NCBI GenBank assembly: GCA_964608965.1
Contig: CAZSPZ010000017.1
Span: 1-37,085, forward strand
Direction: 5' to 3'
Origin: UBA10908 sp964608965
GTDB taxonomy: Bacteria; Bacillota; Clostridia; Peptostreptococcales; Anaerovoracaceae
Length of the DNA: 37,085 nt
Shown piece by piece: positions 8,656 to 16,284 of the stretch. A program made the position numbers and the translations under genes. Positions within the stretch are counted from its first letter, which is position 1, and the number at the start of each line of letters is the position of its first letter. Under the pieces are notes generated by a model. That model was not told the DNA's origin. It searched no databases and worked only from the letters and a program-made list of their open reading frames with translations.

Positions 8656-10068
8656 ATGGAACTGGAATTGTTAAAAGAGAAAAAGGTAGCAGAACTTCGA
8701 GAGATTGCAGCCGCCCTTGGTGTGGAAGGTGCAGATAAGCTGAAGAAAAAAGAAATTCTGGACATTCTCATCAAAATGCACGAAGAAGCAGAAAGACAAG
8801 CTGCTGCGCAGGAGAAGCCGGAAGAGGCGTCAAAAGCGGAAAAACGGATCTACGAATGGCGGCCGGAGGCTGCGGCAGTTCCGACACGGATCGAAGAAGA
8901 TCTCCCCGCAGTACCGGAAGCCTCCGAGCAGGAAGAAGAGCCGCTTAAAGACGGTCGAATCGAAAAAACCGGCATCCTCGATATTGCAGACGGCGGGTTC
9001 GGTTTTCTCCGTTTCAACAACTTTCTTACGTCCGACGAGGATGTCTACGTTTCCCCGACACAAATCAGGCGCTTTAACCTTAAAACCGGAGATAAAATCT
9101 GCGGCATCGCAAGAAAGCCCAACGAGGGCGAGCGATTTGGCGCGCTTCTTTTCGTAAAAACCGTCAACGACGACGATCCGGGAACAGCCCGCAACCGAAA
9201 AGACTTTTCTGATTTGACGCCGATTTATCCCGCAGAGCGAATCACGCTGGAAAAAGGCAGCAGAGAACTTTCCATGCGCCTTATCGACTTGGTTGCGCCG
9301 ATCGGAAAAGGCCAAAGAGGCATGATCGTAGCTCCGCCAAAAGCAGGAAAGACAACGCTTTTAAAACAGATTGCCAAGAGCATCGAGCGTCAGAAAGTCG
9401 ACGCGGAGCTCATTGTCCTTCTGATTGACGAACGCCCCGAGGAAGTGACGGACATGCAGCGCTCCATCAAGGGCGATGTCATTTATTCCACCTTCGACGA
9501 GCAACCCTCCCACCATGTAAAGGTAGCCGAAATGGTGCTTGCCCGGGCCATGCGTCTTGTGGAACACGGCAAACACGTCATCATCCTTTTGGACAGCATC
9601 ACCCGTCTTGCCCGGGCCTACAACCTGGTGGAACCCGCCTCCGGGAGAACATTGTCCGGCGGGCTTGATCCGGCCGCTCTTCATAAGCCTAAGAAGTTTT
9701 TCGGCGCGGCCCGCAACATGGAAGAAGGCGGCAGCATTACCATATTGGCCACCGCTTTGGTGGAAACCGGCAGCCGCATGGACGACGTGATTTTCGAAGA
9801 GTTCAAAGGCACCGGCAACATGGAGCTTCATCTGGACAGAAAGCTTTCGGAAAAGAGAATTTTCCCGGCCATTAATTTGAACAAGTCCGGAACCAGAAGA
9901 GAAGATATGCTCATGAACCAGGAAGAGTTGGAAGCCGTTTGGCTGATGCGCCGGGCCATGGCAGACTTCGGGGCGCAGGAAGCGACAGAAAAAATCATCG
10001 ACGAGTTGATCCACACAAGGAGCAACGCCGATTTCATCCAAATATTCAAGAAAACGAGGCTTGGTTAA
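8656..10068 (+). CDS. rho: Transcription termination factor Rho
   Basis: Hexameric RNA-dependent ATPase/helicase that ends transcription. The 470-aa protein opens with the Rho N domain (about 1-45, including VAELREIAAALGVEG and LKKKEILDILI). A charged linker of about 55 residues rich in E, A and P follows. The cold-shock-like RNA-binding domain (GILDIADGGFGFLRF, about 106-120) comes next, then the RecA-like ATPase with Walker A APPKAGKT (226-233), LLIDERPEEVTDM and Walker B VIILLDSITRLARAYN. The ATG at 8656 has GAAAGGAAG upstream; a GTG at 8584 in frame lies in the hairpin-bearing leader and is less likely. yqhQ and prmC follow closely, the usual Clostridial context. Confidence 0.96.
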   Translation: MELELLKEKKVAELREIAAALGVEGADKLKKKEILDILIKMHEEAERQAAAQEKPEEASKAEKRIYEWRPEAAAVPTRIEEDLPAVPEASEQEEEPLKDGRIEKTGILDIADGGFGFLRFNNFLTSDEDVYVSPTQIRRFNLKTGDKICGIARKPNEGERFGALLFVKTVNDDDPGTARNRKDFSDLTPIYPAERITLEKGSRELSMRLIDLVAPIGKGQRGMIVAPPKAGKTTLLKQIAKSIERQKVDAELIVLLIDERPEEVTDMQRSIKGDVIYSTFDEQPSHHVKVAEMVLARAMRLVEHGKHVIILLDSITRLARAYNLVEPASGRTLSGGLDPAALHKPKKFFGAARNMEEGGSITILATALVETGSRMDDVIFEEFKGTGNMELHLDRKLSEKRIFPAINLNKSGTRREDMLMNQEELEAVWLMRRAMADFGAQEATEKIIDELIHTRSNADFIQIFKKTRLG

Positions 10069-10071
10069 TCC

Positions 10072-11154
10072 ATGGATCTAGATAAAATTTTCATAAAGAA
10101 CGCCTGCCCCACAAAAATCGGCGGACAAGCCATACTGGAAGGCCTGATGATGAAAGGCCCGGAAGCGGTGGCCATCGCCATCAGAAAACCGTCCGGCGAT
10201 ATACATATGACAGTGGAGCCGATCAAAGCCCCCGGCAAATGGAAGAAGATTCCTGTGCTTCGGGGAATTGTTGCGTTCGTGTCTTCTCTTGTGACGGGCA
10301 CGGGTATCCTTCTATACTCTGCCGAGGTTCTGGAGAATTTTACCGACGAAAACGGCGATTCGCTTTACGAAAAAGATAAAACGACGCTCTGGCTGGAAAA
10401 ACATTTCGGAGAAAAAGGCGCCTTGAACATCATGCTCTATTTCTCTGTCGTGCTGGCAATTGCTCTTACGGTGGGAGTGTTCATCATTCTTCCCACATTC
10501 CTGATCAACGGCGCCAAAATCTGGGGCGGCATCGAAAACGAAATCGTGCTCAACTTGTTAGAGGGCGCGGTTCGAATCGCCATGTTTGTTCTTTATGTTA
10601 AGGCGATATCGGGCATGTCTGACATCAAGAGAGTTTTCCAGTACCACGGAGCCGAACATAAAACGATACACTGCTACGAAAACGGTCTGGAGCTGACACC
10701 GGAAAACGCGCAGACATTCTATACGCTGCACCCAAGATGCGGAACCAGCTTCCTGATGTTTGTGATGGTCATCAGCCTTTTGATATTTTCGCTGCTGGGC
10801 TGGCCTACTTTAGCCGCCCGCATCATATCCCGATTGCTGCTGATTCCTATCATTGCGGGATTGGCCTACGAACTGCTTCAGTTTACAGGGAGGCACGATG
10901 GCCCGTTTGTAAGGTTTATGAGCATGCCCGGCATCGCCCTGCAAAAGCTTACGACGAAAGAACCTACACTCCGGCAGCTGGAAGTGGCGATTGTCGCCAT
11001 GAAAGCGGTCATGCCAAGGCAGGAAAAACAAGGAGAAGCAATCTTTTCCCAAATCAATCCCGGAGAGTATTGGGTGGGCACGGTGGACAAATCCGGCGTT
11101 TTATCCAAGGATGAAAAGGCAACAGAAGATTATCGCAAGGGTAAAAAGGCGTAA
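10072..11154 (+). CDS. yqhQ: DUF1385 family membrane protein YqhQ
   Basis: A conserved membrane protein of unknown biochemical role that sits beside rho/prmC/prfA in many Firmicutes. The 360-aa product has the signature IGGQAILEGLMMKGP near the N-terminus, then PVLRGIVAF, hydrophobic segments at about 122-150, 155-185 and 220-265, and the conserved YHGAEHKTIHCYENG and HPRCGTSFL blocks characteristic of DUF1385. The start is 3 nt after the rho stop with a weak GAGG, so translation probably depends on coupling. The C-terminal tail (about 320-360) overlaps the open frame upstream of prmC. Confidence 0.9.
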   Translation: MDLDKIFIKNACPTKIGGQAILEGLMMKGPEAVAIAIRKPSGDIHMTVEPIKAPGKWKKIPVLRGIVAFVSSLVTGTGILLYSAEVLENFTDENGDSLYEKDKTTLWLEKHFGEKGALNIMLYFSVVLAIALTVGVFIILPTFLINGAKIWGGIENEIVLNLLEGAVRIAMFVLYVKAISGMSDIKRVFQYHGAEHKTIHCYENGLELTPENAQTFYTLHPRCGTSFLMFVMVISLLIFSLLGWPTLAARIISRLLLIPIIAGLAYELLQFTGRHDGPFVRFMSMPGIALQKLTTKEPTLRQLEVAIVAMKAVMPRQEKQGEAIFSQINPGEYWVGTVDKSGVLSKDEKATEDYRKGKKA

Positions 11155-11158
11155 CTCC

Positions 11159-12058
11159 ATGCCGACGATGACTGTACGGGATGCCCTTAAAACAGCGGAG
11201 GAAAGCCTCCTTCGCAAAGGTCTGGAAGACGCCTGCGTCGAAGCTGAAATGTTGCTTTGTCATGTGCTGAAAAAGGACAGAATCTATCTTTATGCCTACG
11301 GGAAAGATCCGATGGATAAGGATGCCTGTCCGCTTTTTTTTGATTTGCTGGAAAGGCGGCTGGAAGGCGAACCTCTGCAGTATCTGCTTGGGACCGCCGA
11401 ATTTATGGGGATTACGCTCCGCGTAAATCCTTCTGTCCTTATCCCAAGGCAAGACACGGAGCTTTTGGCGGAAACCGCCATCGCAGAACTGGCAAGCCGG
11501 CGCAAAATGCCTGGCACCACTCATGTCCTGGACCTTTGCACCATCCATGTCCTTGATCTTTGCACCGGAAGCGGCGCTTTGGCCATTGCCATCGCAAAGC
11601 TTGCCCCGGGTGTAAGCGTTTGCACCACCGACCTTTCGCCGGAAGCCCTGGCTGTCGCCGAAAAAAATGCGGAGGAGGCAGACCTCCCTACACCGATCAG
11701 CTTTTTTCAGGGCGACCTTTTCCATGCGCTGCCGCCCCAAAGTCGTTTTGATGTGATCGTTACGAATCCGCCTTATATTTCCACGGCCGTCATCGAAACG
11801 CTCGATGTGCAGGTTCGCGGCTACGAGCCCCGGGCTGCTTTGGACGGAGGGGAAGACGGGCTGGTGCTCATAAGGCAAATTCTGAGCGAAGCGCCGATGT
11901 ACCTTAACGCCGGCGGCGTGCTCCTGATGGAAATCGGCTACGATCAAGGAGAGGCAGTCGCCTCTATCGCCGGCAGGGAAGGCGGACCCTTCGCGGAAGT
12001 TCGCATCCTGAAAGACTTGGAAAAAAACGACCGGGTCCTGCTTGCCAGAATGAAGTAG
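11159..12058 (+). CDS. prmC: Release factor glutamine methyltransferase PrmC with internal duplication
   Basis: This enzyme methylates the GGQ glutamine of release factors RF1 and RF2 with S-adenosylmethionine. The 299-aa protein has the helical N-domain (1-90, with EPLQYLLGTAEFMG), the LIPRQDTELL block (95-103), SAM motif I VLDLCTGSGALAIAIAK (131-147), an acidic TTDLS (156-160) and catalytic NPPY at 203-206. The odd point is a direct 8-residue duplication just at motif I: THVLDLCT (121-128) then IHVLDLCT (129-136), from 24-nt copies at 11519-11542 and 11543-11566 that differ at 4 positions. I chose ATG 11159 because it gives the usual N-terminus; the frame is open upstream into yqhQ. prfA, the usual next gene, is absent. 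Confidence 0.93.
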   Translation: MPTMTVRDALKTAEESLLRKGLEDACVEAEMLLCHVLKKDRIYLYAYGKDPMDKDACPLFFDLLERRLEGEPLQYLLGTAEFMGITLRVNPSVLIPRQDTELLAETAIAELASRRKMPGTTHVLDLCTIHVLDLCTGSGALAIAIAKLAPGVSVCTTDLSPEALAVAEKNAEEADLPTPISFFQGDLFHALPPQSRFDVIVTNPPYISTAVIETLDVQVRGYEPRAALDGGEDGLVLIRQILSEAPMYLNAGGVLLMEIGYDQGEAVASIAGREGGPFAEVRILKDLEKNDRVLLARMK

Positions 12059-12071
12059 GGCAACGTTGCCC
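12058..12071. other. Perfect 14-bp palindrome at the prmC stop
   Basis: GGGCAACGTTGCCC begins on the last base of the prmC stop codon. It has no loop and no T run, so it is not a standard terminator. The rest of 12072-12175 holds no feature I can support. Confidence 0.4.
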
Positions 12072-12175
12072 GATAAAACAGAGGTTTGCGCCGGTACCCG
12101 CTTTGGTCGGACCGGATGCGCAAATCTACCCGTCACGCTCTCAGAAAATACTGTAAATATTCAGCAAAAAAGCCC

Positions 12176-12204
12176 TTGCAACGCCATATTGGCTGTGCTA
12201 TTAT
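12176..12204 (+). promoter_or_regulatory. Promoter of rpmE
   Basis: TTGCAA (12176-12181), a 17-nt spacer and TATTAT (12199-12204). The predicted leader to the rpmE start is about 90 nt and includes TGTTTTG/CAAAACA, able to form a 7-bp stem around 12231-12260. Confidence 0.6.
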
Positions 12205-12298
12205 AGATAAGCGTTCATTTGGCGTACTCGTGTTTTGCGTAGAGTGTTTCTGCCAAAACATAGACGATAGATATGTTTGGGAAAAGGAGGAGAAGGAA

Positions 12299-12499
12299 AT
12301 GAAAGCAGATATCCATCCCGATTATAAGGTTTGCAAAGTAACCTGTGCTTGTGGAAACGAATTTACTACGAAATCCACGAAAGAAGAGATGCGTTTAGAC
12401 GTTTGTTCTCAGTGCCATCCGTTCTTTACGGGACAGCAGAAGTTTATCAATCGCGGCGGCCGTGTGGAAAAGTTCAAGAACAAGTACAACATGGACTAA
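12299..12499 (+). CDS. rpmE: Ribosomal protein L31, zinc-binding type
   Basis: Large-subunit ribosomal protein at the central protuberance. The 66-aa product has the family start KADIHPDYKVCKVTCACGNEF and the block DVCSQCHPFFTGQQKFINRGGRVEKFKNKY. The zinc ligands are present as C16-x-C18 and C36-x2-C39, so this is the C+ form usually expressed under zinc sufficiency. The ATG at 12299 has a strong GGAGGAGAAGG; the frame is open upstream but without a start of comparable quality. It has its own promoter and a terminator 25 nt after the stop, so it is a separate unit downstream of the rho cluster rather than between rho and yqhQ. Confidence 0.97.
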   Translation: MKADIHPDYKVCKVTCACGNEFTTKSTKEEMRLDVCSQCHPFFTGQQKFINRGGRVEKFKNKYNMD

Positions 12500-12524
12500 T
12501 CATATTACAAGCAACAACGGAAAG

Positions 12525-12548
12525 ACCCGACCGCAAGGCCGGGTTTTT
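12525..12548 (+). terminator. Terminator of rpmE
   Basis: ACCCG-A-CC-GCAA-GG-C-CGGGT forms a stem with one mismatch and a GCAA tetraloop, followed by TTTTT. It lies 39 nt before the next start codon. Confidence 0.8.
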
Positions 12549-12586
12549 GTATAATATCGAGCGGATTTTTACCGGAGAGTTCATCT

Positions 12587-13777
12587 ATGGATAAAAAGGG
12601 TTTGAAAGTCATAACAGGAGGAAAGAGCGAGAACATCTTTTCTGAATATCGCTACCTCGGCGGAGAAGTCACGGACTCCCTGCTGATGGGCGTTCTTGGC
12701 TTGCACCTGCACTGGGAACTTCCTTATCCGTTCGCGGAGCCTCATCTCCATCAATACTACTATTTTGACGTAGAGGAATTGGGTCTTGAGACCTATCGCA
12801 CCTATACGGGAGACGATCCTCTCGCCATCGAGCTCGCCTGCAAAAATCTTTTCGGTGGCCTGGGCTCTCTTATGAAACCCGTTTCCGAACGGGAAGCCCG
12901 CTATCTGGTCAGAGAATTCATCACCGACACCAAGCGACGGAAGCAACCTCTTCCGGAAGAGGCGGTCGATCTGGAATTTATCACGCAGGTCCCCGTCATG
13001 CTTTCCCCGGAAGAACACGCTGCGCTCATTGCCAAAATGTGCACGGAAATTCTCAGCGATTACCAGCTCATCCACTACTACCTGATGCGCATTTTCGGCA
13101 TGGACATCAAGGGCGCTTCCTATCTTTGCGCTCCTATTTTTCTTTCGAACGGCACGGGTCCTCAGGCGGTTCTTGCCGAGCATGCCACGCTTCTTCGAAA
13201 CACCATCGAAGAATATACGGACGATTCGGGCAAGATGTCTTACCTTTGCGAATCTTTGGTGGAGACGGAAAACAAGCACTGGCTCGTCATGTCGGAAATT
13301 GAAGTGGCCGAGGGAAAAGTGACTGCGGCGCGCCTAAAATCGTCTTTTGAAATTACGCTTTACGAAGCATCCATGATGCTCAGCCGATGGGAATATGTGA
13401 CGGTGTACGAGATTCTTCAGGATCCGGATGATTTCGATGTTGATTTTACGACGTACACTTTGGGCTCCATGCGCACCGACCACAGCAACGGGGAAATGTT
13501 TATGGAATTTAAAAGGGACAACATCCATGTCAATCAGCGGGTGTTCAACTTGAGCGACGACATTGCCTGTCTTTATTATGTGACGGATTTCGGCCAGCTG
13601 ATTCTGGCCTCCTACTCTCTTGAAATGATCGCCCAAATGGAAGAGCGGCTGCACAAGAGCTCGTTGGCTTCCAGCGTATTTCCCACATCCAAGTATCAGT
13701 TTCAAGAGCCCGTCCTCTACGAATTTGCACAGAGCGAATTTGACGATTTCGAGGAATTCCTGAAGTCGCTGAGCTAG
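12587..13777 (+). CDS. Conserved-looking protein of unknown function (396 aa)
   Basis: I do not recognise this protein. It is acidic and soluble, with no signal peptide, membrane segment or nucleotide-binding motif. The N-terminus contains a histidine-rich stretch, LGLHLHWELPYPFAEPHLHQYYYFD (about residues 38-62, quoted as pattern HLHW...PHLHQYYYFD). The C-terminus is rich in acidic and aromatic residues (FAQSEFDDFEEFLKSLS). The ATG at 12587 lies in CATCTATGG with GGAGAG about 8 nt upstream. Codon use is like its neighbours and the frame is intact over 1.2 kb. Position between rpmE and an M29 aminopeptidase gives no functional clue; no promoter was found beyond the rpmE terminator, so some read-through may supply it. 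Confidence 0.75.
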   Translation: MDKKGLKVITGGKSENIFSEYRYLGGEVTDSLLMGVLGLHLHWELPYPFAEPHLHQYYYFDVEELGLETYRTYTGDDPLAIELACKNLFGGLGSLMKPVSEREARYLVREFITDTKRRKQPLPEEAVDLEFITQVPVMLSPEEHAALIAKMCTEILSDYQLIHYYLMRIFGMDIKGASYLCAPIFLSNGTGPQAVLAEHATLLRNTIEEYTDDSGKMSYLCESLVETENKHWLVMSEIEVAEGKVTAARLKSSFEITLYEASMMLSRWEYVTVYEILQDPDDFDVDFTTYTLGSMRTDHSNGEMFMEFKRDNIHVNQRVFNLSDDIACLYYVTDFGQLILASYSLEMIAQMEERLHKSSLASSVFPTSKYQFQEPVLYEFAQSEFDDFEEFLKSLS

Positions 13778-13812
13778 GAAAATGCCGACCCTGCAGAAAA
13801 TAGCCTAAAATA

Positions 13813-13840
13813 TTGATAATCGGCGCAAATCGAGTATAAT
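13813..13840 (+). promoter_or_regulatory. Promoter of the M29 aminopeptidase gene
   Basis: TTGATA (13813-13818), a 16-nt spacer and a perfect TATAAT (13835-13840), 37 nt before the start codon. Confidence 0.7.
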
Positions 13841-13876
13841 TAATATACGATGCACAAGCACAACGGAGGATATATG

Positions 13877-14986
13877 ATGGATCAGAGGATTAAGAAACTT
13901 TCAAACTTATTAGTGAATTATTCCACGGCCATACAACCGGGCCAGCGCTGCCTTATCGACTATTCGGGCGAGGCGCCGCTACCACTGGTAAGGCAGCTGA
14001 TCCGCGACGTGTACGCCGCGGGGGGCGTTCCGTATGTCACCAGCCGGGAAGACTCGCTGACCAGAGAAATTCTTCTGGGTGCAGACGAAACGCAGCTGGC
14101 CCTCTTAAATGAAAACCAGCTTGCCTTTATGAAACAGATGCAAGCTTACATAGCCGTCCGCGGAGGCTCCAACAATGCAGAACTAGCAGACGTTCCTTCC
14201 GAAAAAATGAACATGTACAACAAGGCCCTCACTCCGGTGTTGGATTACCGTGTCAATCATACAAAATGGTGCGTTCTTCGCTACCCCAACGGAGCCATGG
14301 CTCAACTGGCAGGTACGAGCGTATCCGCTTTCGAAGATTTCTACTACGACGTCTGCACCATGGACTACGCCAAAATGGATAAGGCCATGGATGCCCTGGT
14401 GGACAGAATGAACCGCACCGATCAGGTCCGGCTCGTCGGACCGGGAACGGACCTTACCTTTAGCATTAAAGGCATCGGCTCCGTAAAATGTGCCGGCAAC
14501 ATGAACATTCCCGACGGCGAAGTCTACACTGCCCCCGTCCGGGAGTCGATGAACGGCCATATCACCTACAATGCGCCTTCTCTTGAGCAGGGCTTTTGCT
14601 ACGAAAACGTGCACTTCGAAATCAAAGACGGCAAGATTACCGAAGCCACTGCCAACGACACGACGCGCATCAACGAACTCTTGGATACCGACGAAGGCGC
14701 CCGCTATTTCGGCGAATTCGCCATCGGCCTGAACCCATACATTATGGCTCCGATGAAAGATATTCTTTTCGACGAAAAAATCTGCGGAAGCTTCCACCTT
14801 ACGCCCGGTCGATGCTACGAGGACGCGCCCAACGGCAATCTCAGTGCCGTTCACTGGGATTTGGTCATGATCCAGCGTGCCGAATATGGCGGCGGCGAAA
14901 TATGGTTTGACGGAGAACTTGTTCGAAAAGACGGCCTCTTCGTTGTAGAAGACCTTATGGGCCTGAATCCTGAAAACTTAAAGTAA
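13877..14986 (+). CDS. M29 family metallo-aminopeptidase
   Basis: Cytoplasmic co-catalytic metal aminopeptidase that removes N-terminal residues from peptides (AmpS/PepS/aminopeptidase T family). The 369-aa protein ends with the expected ligand set: E215 in NIPDGEVYTAP, E280 in FGEFAIGLNP, H307 in CGSFHLTPG, and H326 and D328 in AVHWDLV. The family signatures TDLTFSI and VRESMNGHITYN are also present. The tandem ATGs at 13874 and 13877 follow GGAGG (13865-13869); 13877 gives the better spacing and 13850 is open but lacks a site. It has its own promoter and terminator. It fits the peptide-using lifestyle seen elsewhere in the window. Confidence 0.9.
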   Translation: MDQRIKKLSNLLVNYSTAIQPGQRCLIDYSGEAPLPLVRQLIRDVYAAGGVPYVTSREDSLTREILLGADETQLALLNENQLAFMKQMQAYIAVRGGSNNAELADVPSEKMNMYNKALTPVLDYRVNHTKWCVLRYPNGAMAQLAGTSVSAFEDFYYDVCTMDYAKMDKAMDALVDRMNRTDQVRLVGPGTDLTFSIKGIGSVKCAGNMNIPDGEVYTAPVRESMNGHITYNAPSLEQGFCYENVHFEIKDGKITEATANDTTRINELLDTDEGARYFGEFAIGLNPYIMAPMKDILFDEKICGSFHLTPGRCYEDAPNGNLSAVHWDLVMIQRAEYGGGEIWFDGELVRKDGLFVVEDLMGLNPENLK

Positions 14987-15028
14987 AATAAGATAGACTC
15001 CCCGTCAAACGAGGGATTAATGAGAAAA

Positions 15029-15049
15029 GAGGCCGCCGGCCTCTTTTTT
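15029..15049 (+). terminator. Terminator of the M29 aminopeptidase gene
   Basis: GAGGCC-GCC-GGCCTC with a run of T, 42 nt after the stop. Repeat array 2 begins about 10 nt further on. Confidence 0.9.
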
Positions 15050-15059
15050 GTATAAGATC

Positions 15060-15385
15060 AAGTAGAGATTTGCCCCGAAACCGGCCAAAAGCGCCTAAAT
15101 CGGGGCAAATGGATCATAAAATCGTCCCGATAGGAACACGATGTGTTCCTATGCCNNNNNNNNNNNNNNNNNNNNNNNNNNNNNNNNNNNNNNNNNNNNN
15201 NNNNNNNNNNNNNNNNNNNNNNNNNNNNNNNNNNNNNNNNNNNNNNNNNNNNNNNCGGGGCAAATGGATCATAAAATCGTCCCGATAGGAACACGATGTG
15301 TTCCTATGCCGGTTGAAATTTCGCAAATATGTTCCGCCACGTCCATAATCCACCTTATTTTAGTCCTGCGGACCCCACGGGCGGC
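15060..15385. repeat. Repeat array 2, interrupted by an assembly gap
   Basis: Same family as array 1 but opposite orientation. A perfect long hairpin, ATTTGCCCCGA...TCGGGGCAAAT, spans 15068-15110. Short palindromes ATAGGAACAC-GAT-GTGTTCCTAT lie at 15130-15152 and 15285-15307, on either side of the gap. After the second, 15312-15360 is a degenerate copy of the other linker type (TGAAATTTC...CCACG...ATCC). The array starts right after a terminator and ends at the 3' end of the convergent nuclease-like gene. No other gene is supported in 14987-15397. Confidence 0.88.
15156..15255. other. Assembly gap of 100 N
   Basis: Exactly 100 N. The 55 nt before it (15101-15155) are identical to the 55 nt after it (15256-15310), so two contigs were joined inside a repeat they share. 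The true number of repeat units here is unknown and may be zero extra or many. Confidence 0.98.
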
Positions 15386-15397
15386 CTATCCTTATAG

Positions 15398-16204
15398 TTA
15401 AGCAAAATTGGCTTTAATTATCCTCTCAATTTTCAGCGCGGAAAGAGGAGCCATGTCGCCGTCACATGTAATAATCAGATTATCGCCCGGCCGAATCCCA
15501 TGCGCGTAATACAAGGCAAGCTTCCGGTCGTTGGAACGATCATATTTTTCATTGTCCAAGAGGCCCAAATGCTCCCAATAAACCAGCGTCCTGTCGATGG
15601 GATTGAGCATCACAAAATCCGGGCAGAACTTGAAATTGCCGATGTTGACGGTGGGCTCATACTTGAATAGGATATTAAATCGCGACAGTTGCATGGCAAT
15701 CACCATTTCCGATTTGGAGCGATAAGTGCCGCCTGGCCCTCCATAGCGCAGATTTTCAGGACTTAGGTTGTTTTGCCTTTCTATGATTGCTTCCCATTGG
15801 GCATTCTTTTCTATCGCGTAGTTACTTTCCATAAAGCGCAGTGCAATACCCTCATATCCTCGCCCCAGATTTATTTCAATTTTCTGAGGGTCAAATTCTG
15901 CGCATCTAGACAGACAATTTTGCAGTGCATGAATATTATTGTTAACTCTAGGCAGACAGCATTTAGCAAAAGCCTTAAATTTCAGCTTTTCAGAAAGATC
16001 CAAATCAACTGCCGCCAGGATTTTCCGTTTTCTTTTTTTCGTGACGGCATCGTTGCAGGCGTGGTATTCTCGCTGCGTTCCGGCGCGGTTTTTGCGGATA
16101 CTGATGTATCCTTCCGGCGCTGAAGTAATTGCTTTGCTGTAAATCTTGAACAAATCCTTTTGATAGTTCAGCTCTTTTTCTAATAGTCTTATATAATCCG
16201 ACAT
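15398..16204 (-). CDS. PD-(D/E)XK nuclease-like protein between two repeat arrays
   Basis: The 268-aa protein has no recognised full-length family, but residues 160-215 fit a PD-(D/E)XK-like core: E166 in YRSKSEMVIA, then YEPTVNIGNFKF, D196 in CPDFVML and E211 in LVYWEHLG. The canonical E-x-K lysine is replaced by H212, as in some divergent members. The N-terminal 100 residues are basic (TKKRKRKIL at about 55-63) and helical-looking, possibly DNA-binding. The start at 16204 has GAGG upstream; 18 extra codons up to 16258 would run into the promoter. It stands alone, with array 2 on its 3' side and array 3 on its 5' side, and its promoter sits inside a 19-bp inverted repeat. Nuclease activity is an inference. 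Confidence 0.72.
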   Translation of the reverse strand: MSDYIRLLEKELNYQKDLFKIYSKAITSAPEGYISIRKNRAGTQREYHACNDAVTKKRKRKILAAVDLDLSEKLKFKAFAKCCLPRVNNNIHALQNCLSRCAEFDPQKIEINLGRGYEGIALRFMESNYAIEKNAQWEAIIERQNNLSPENLRYGGPGGTYRSKSEMVIAMQLSRFNILFKYEPTVNIGNFKFCPDFVMLNPIDRTLVYWEHLGLLDNEKYDRSNDRKLALYYAHGIRPGDNLIITCDGDMAPLSALKIERIIKANFA

Positions 16205-16230
16205 GCCATCATCCTCTTGTTTTAGCGCAA

Positions 16231-16276
16231 TTGTAAATATATGGGAATAGTATAACATATTCCCATATATTTACAA
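16231..16276 (-). promoter_or_regulatory. Promoter inside a perfect 19-bp inverted repeat (operator)
   Basis: TTGTAAATATATGGGAATA (16231-16249) is exactly mirrored by TATTCCCATATATTTACAA (16258-16276), with spacer GTATAACA. On the minus strand the repeat holds TTGTAA (16276-16271), a 16-nt spacer and TATACT (16254-16249), a good promoter for the nuclease-like gene whose ATG is at 16204. A dimeric repressor bound here would cover both promoter boxes. The left arm would lie in the transcript leader. Confidence 0.75.
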
Positions 16277-16284
16277 GTTTATTT

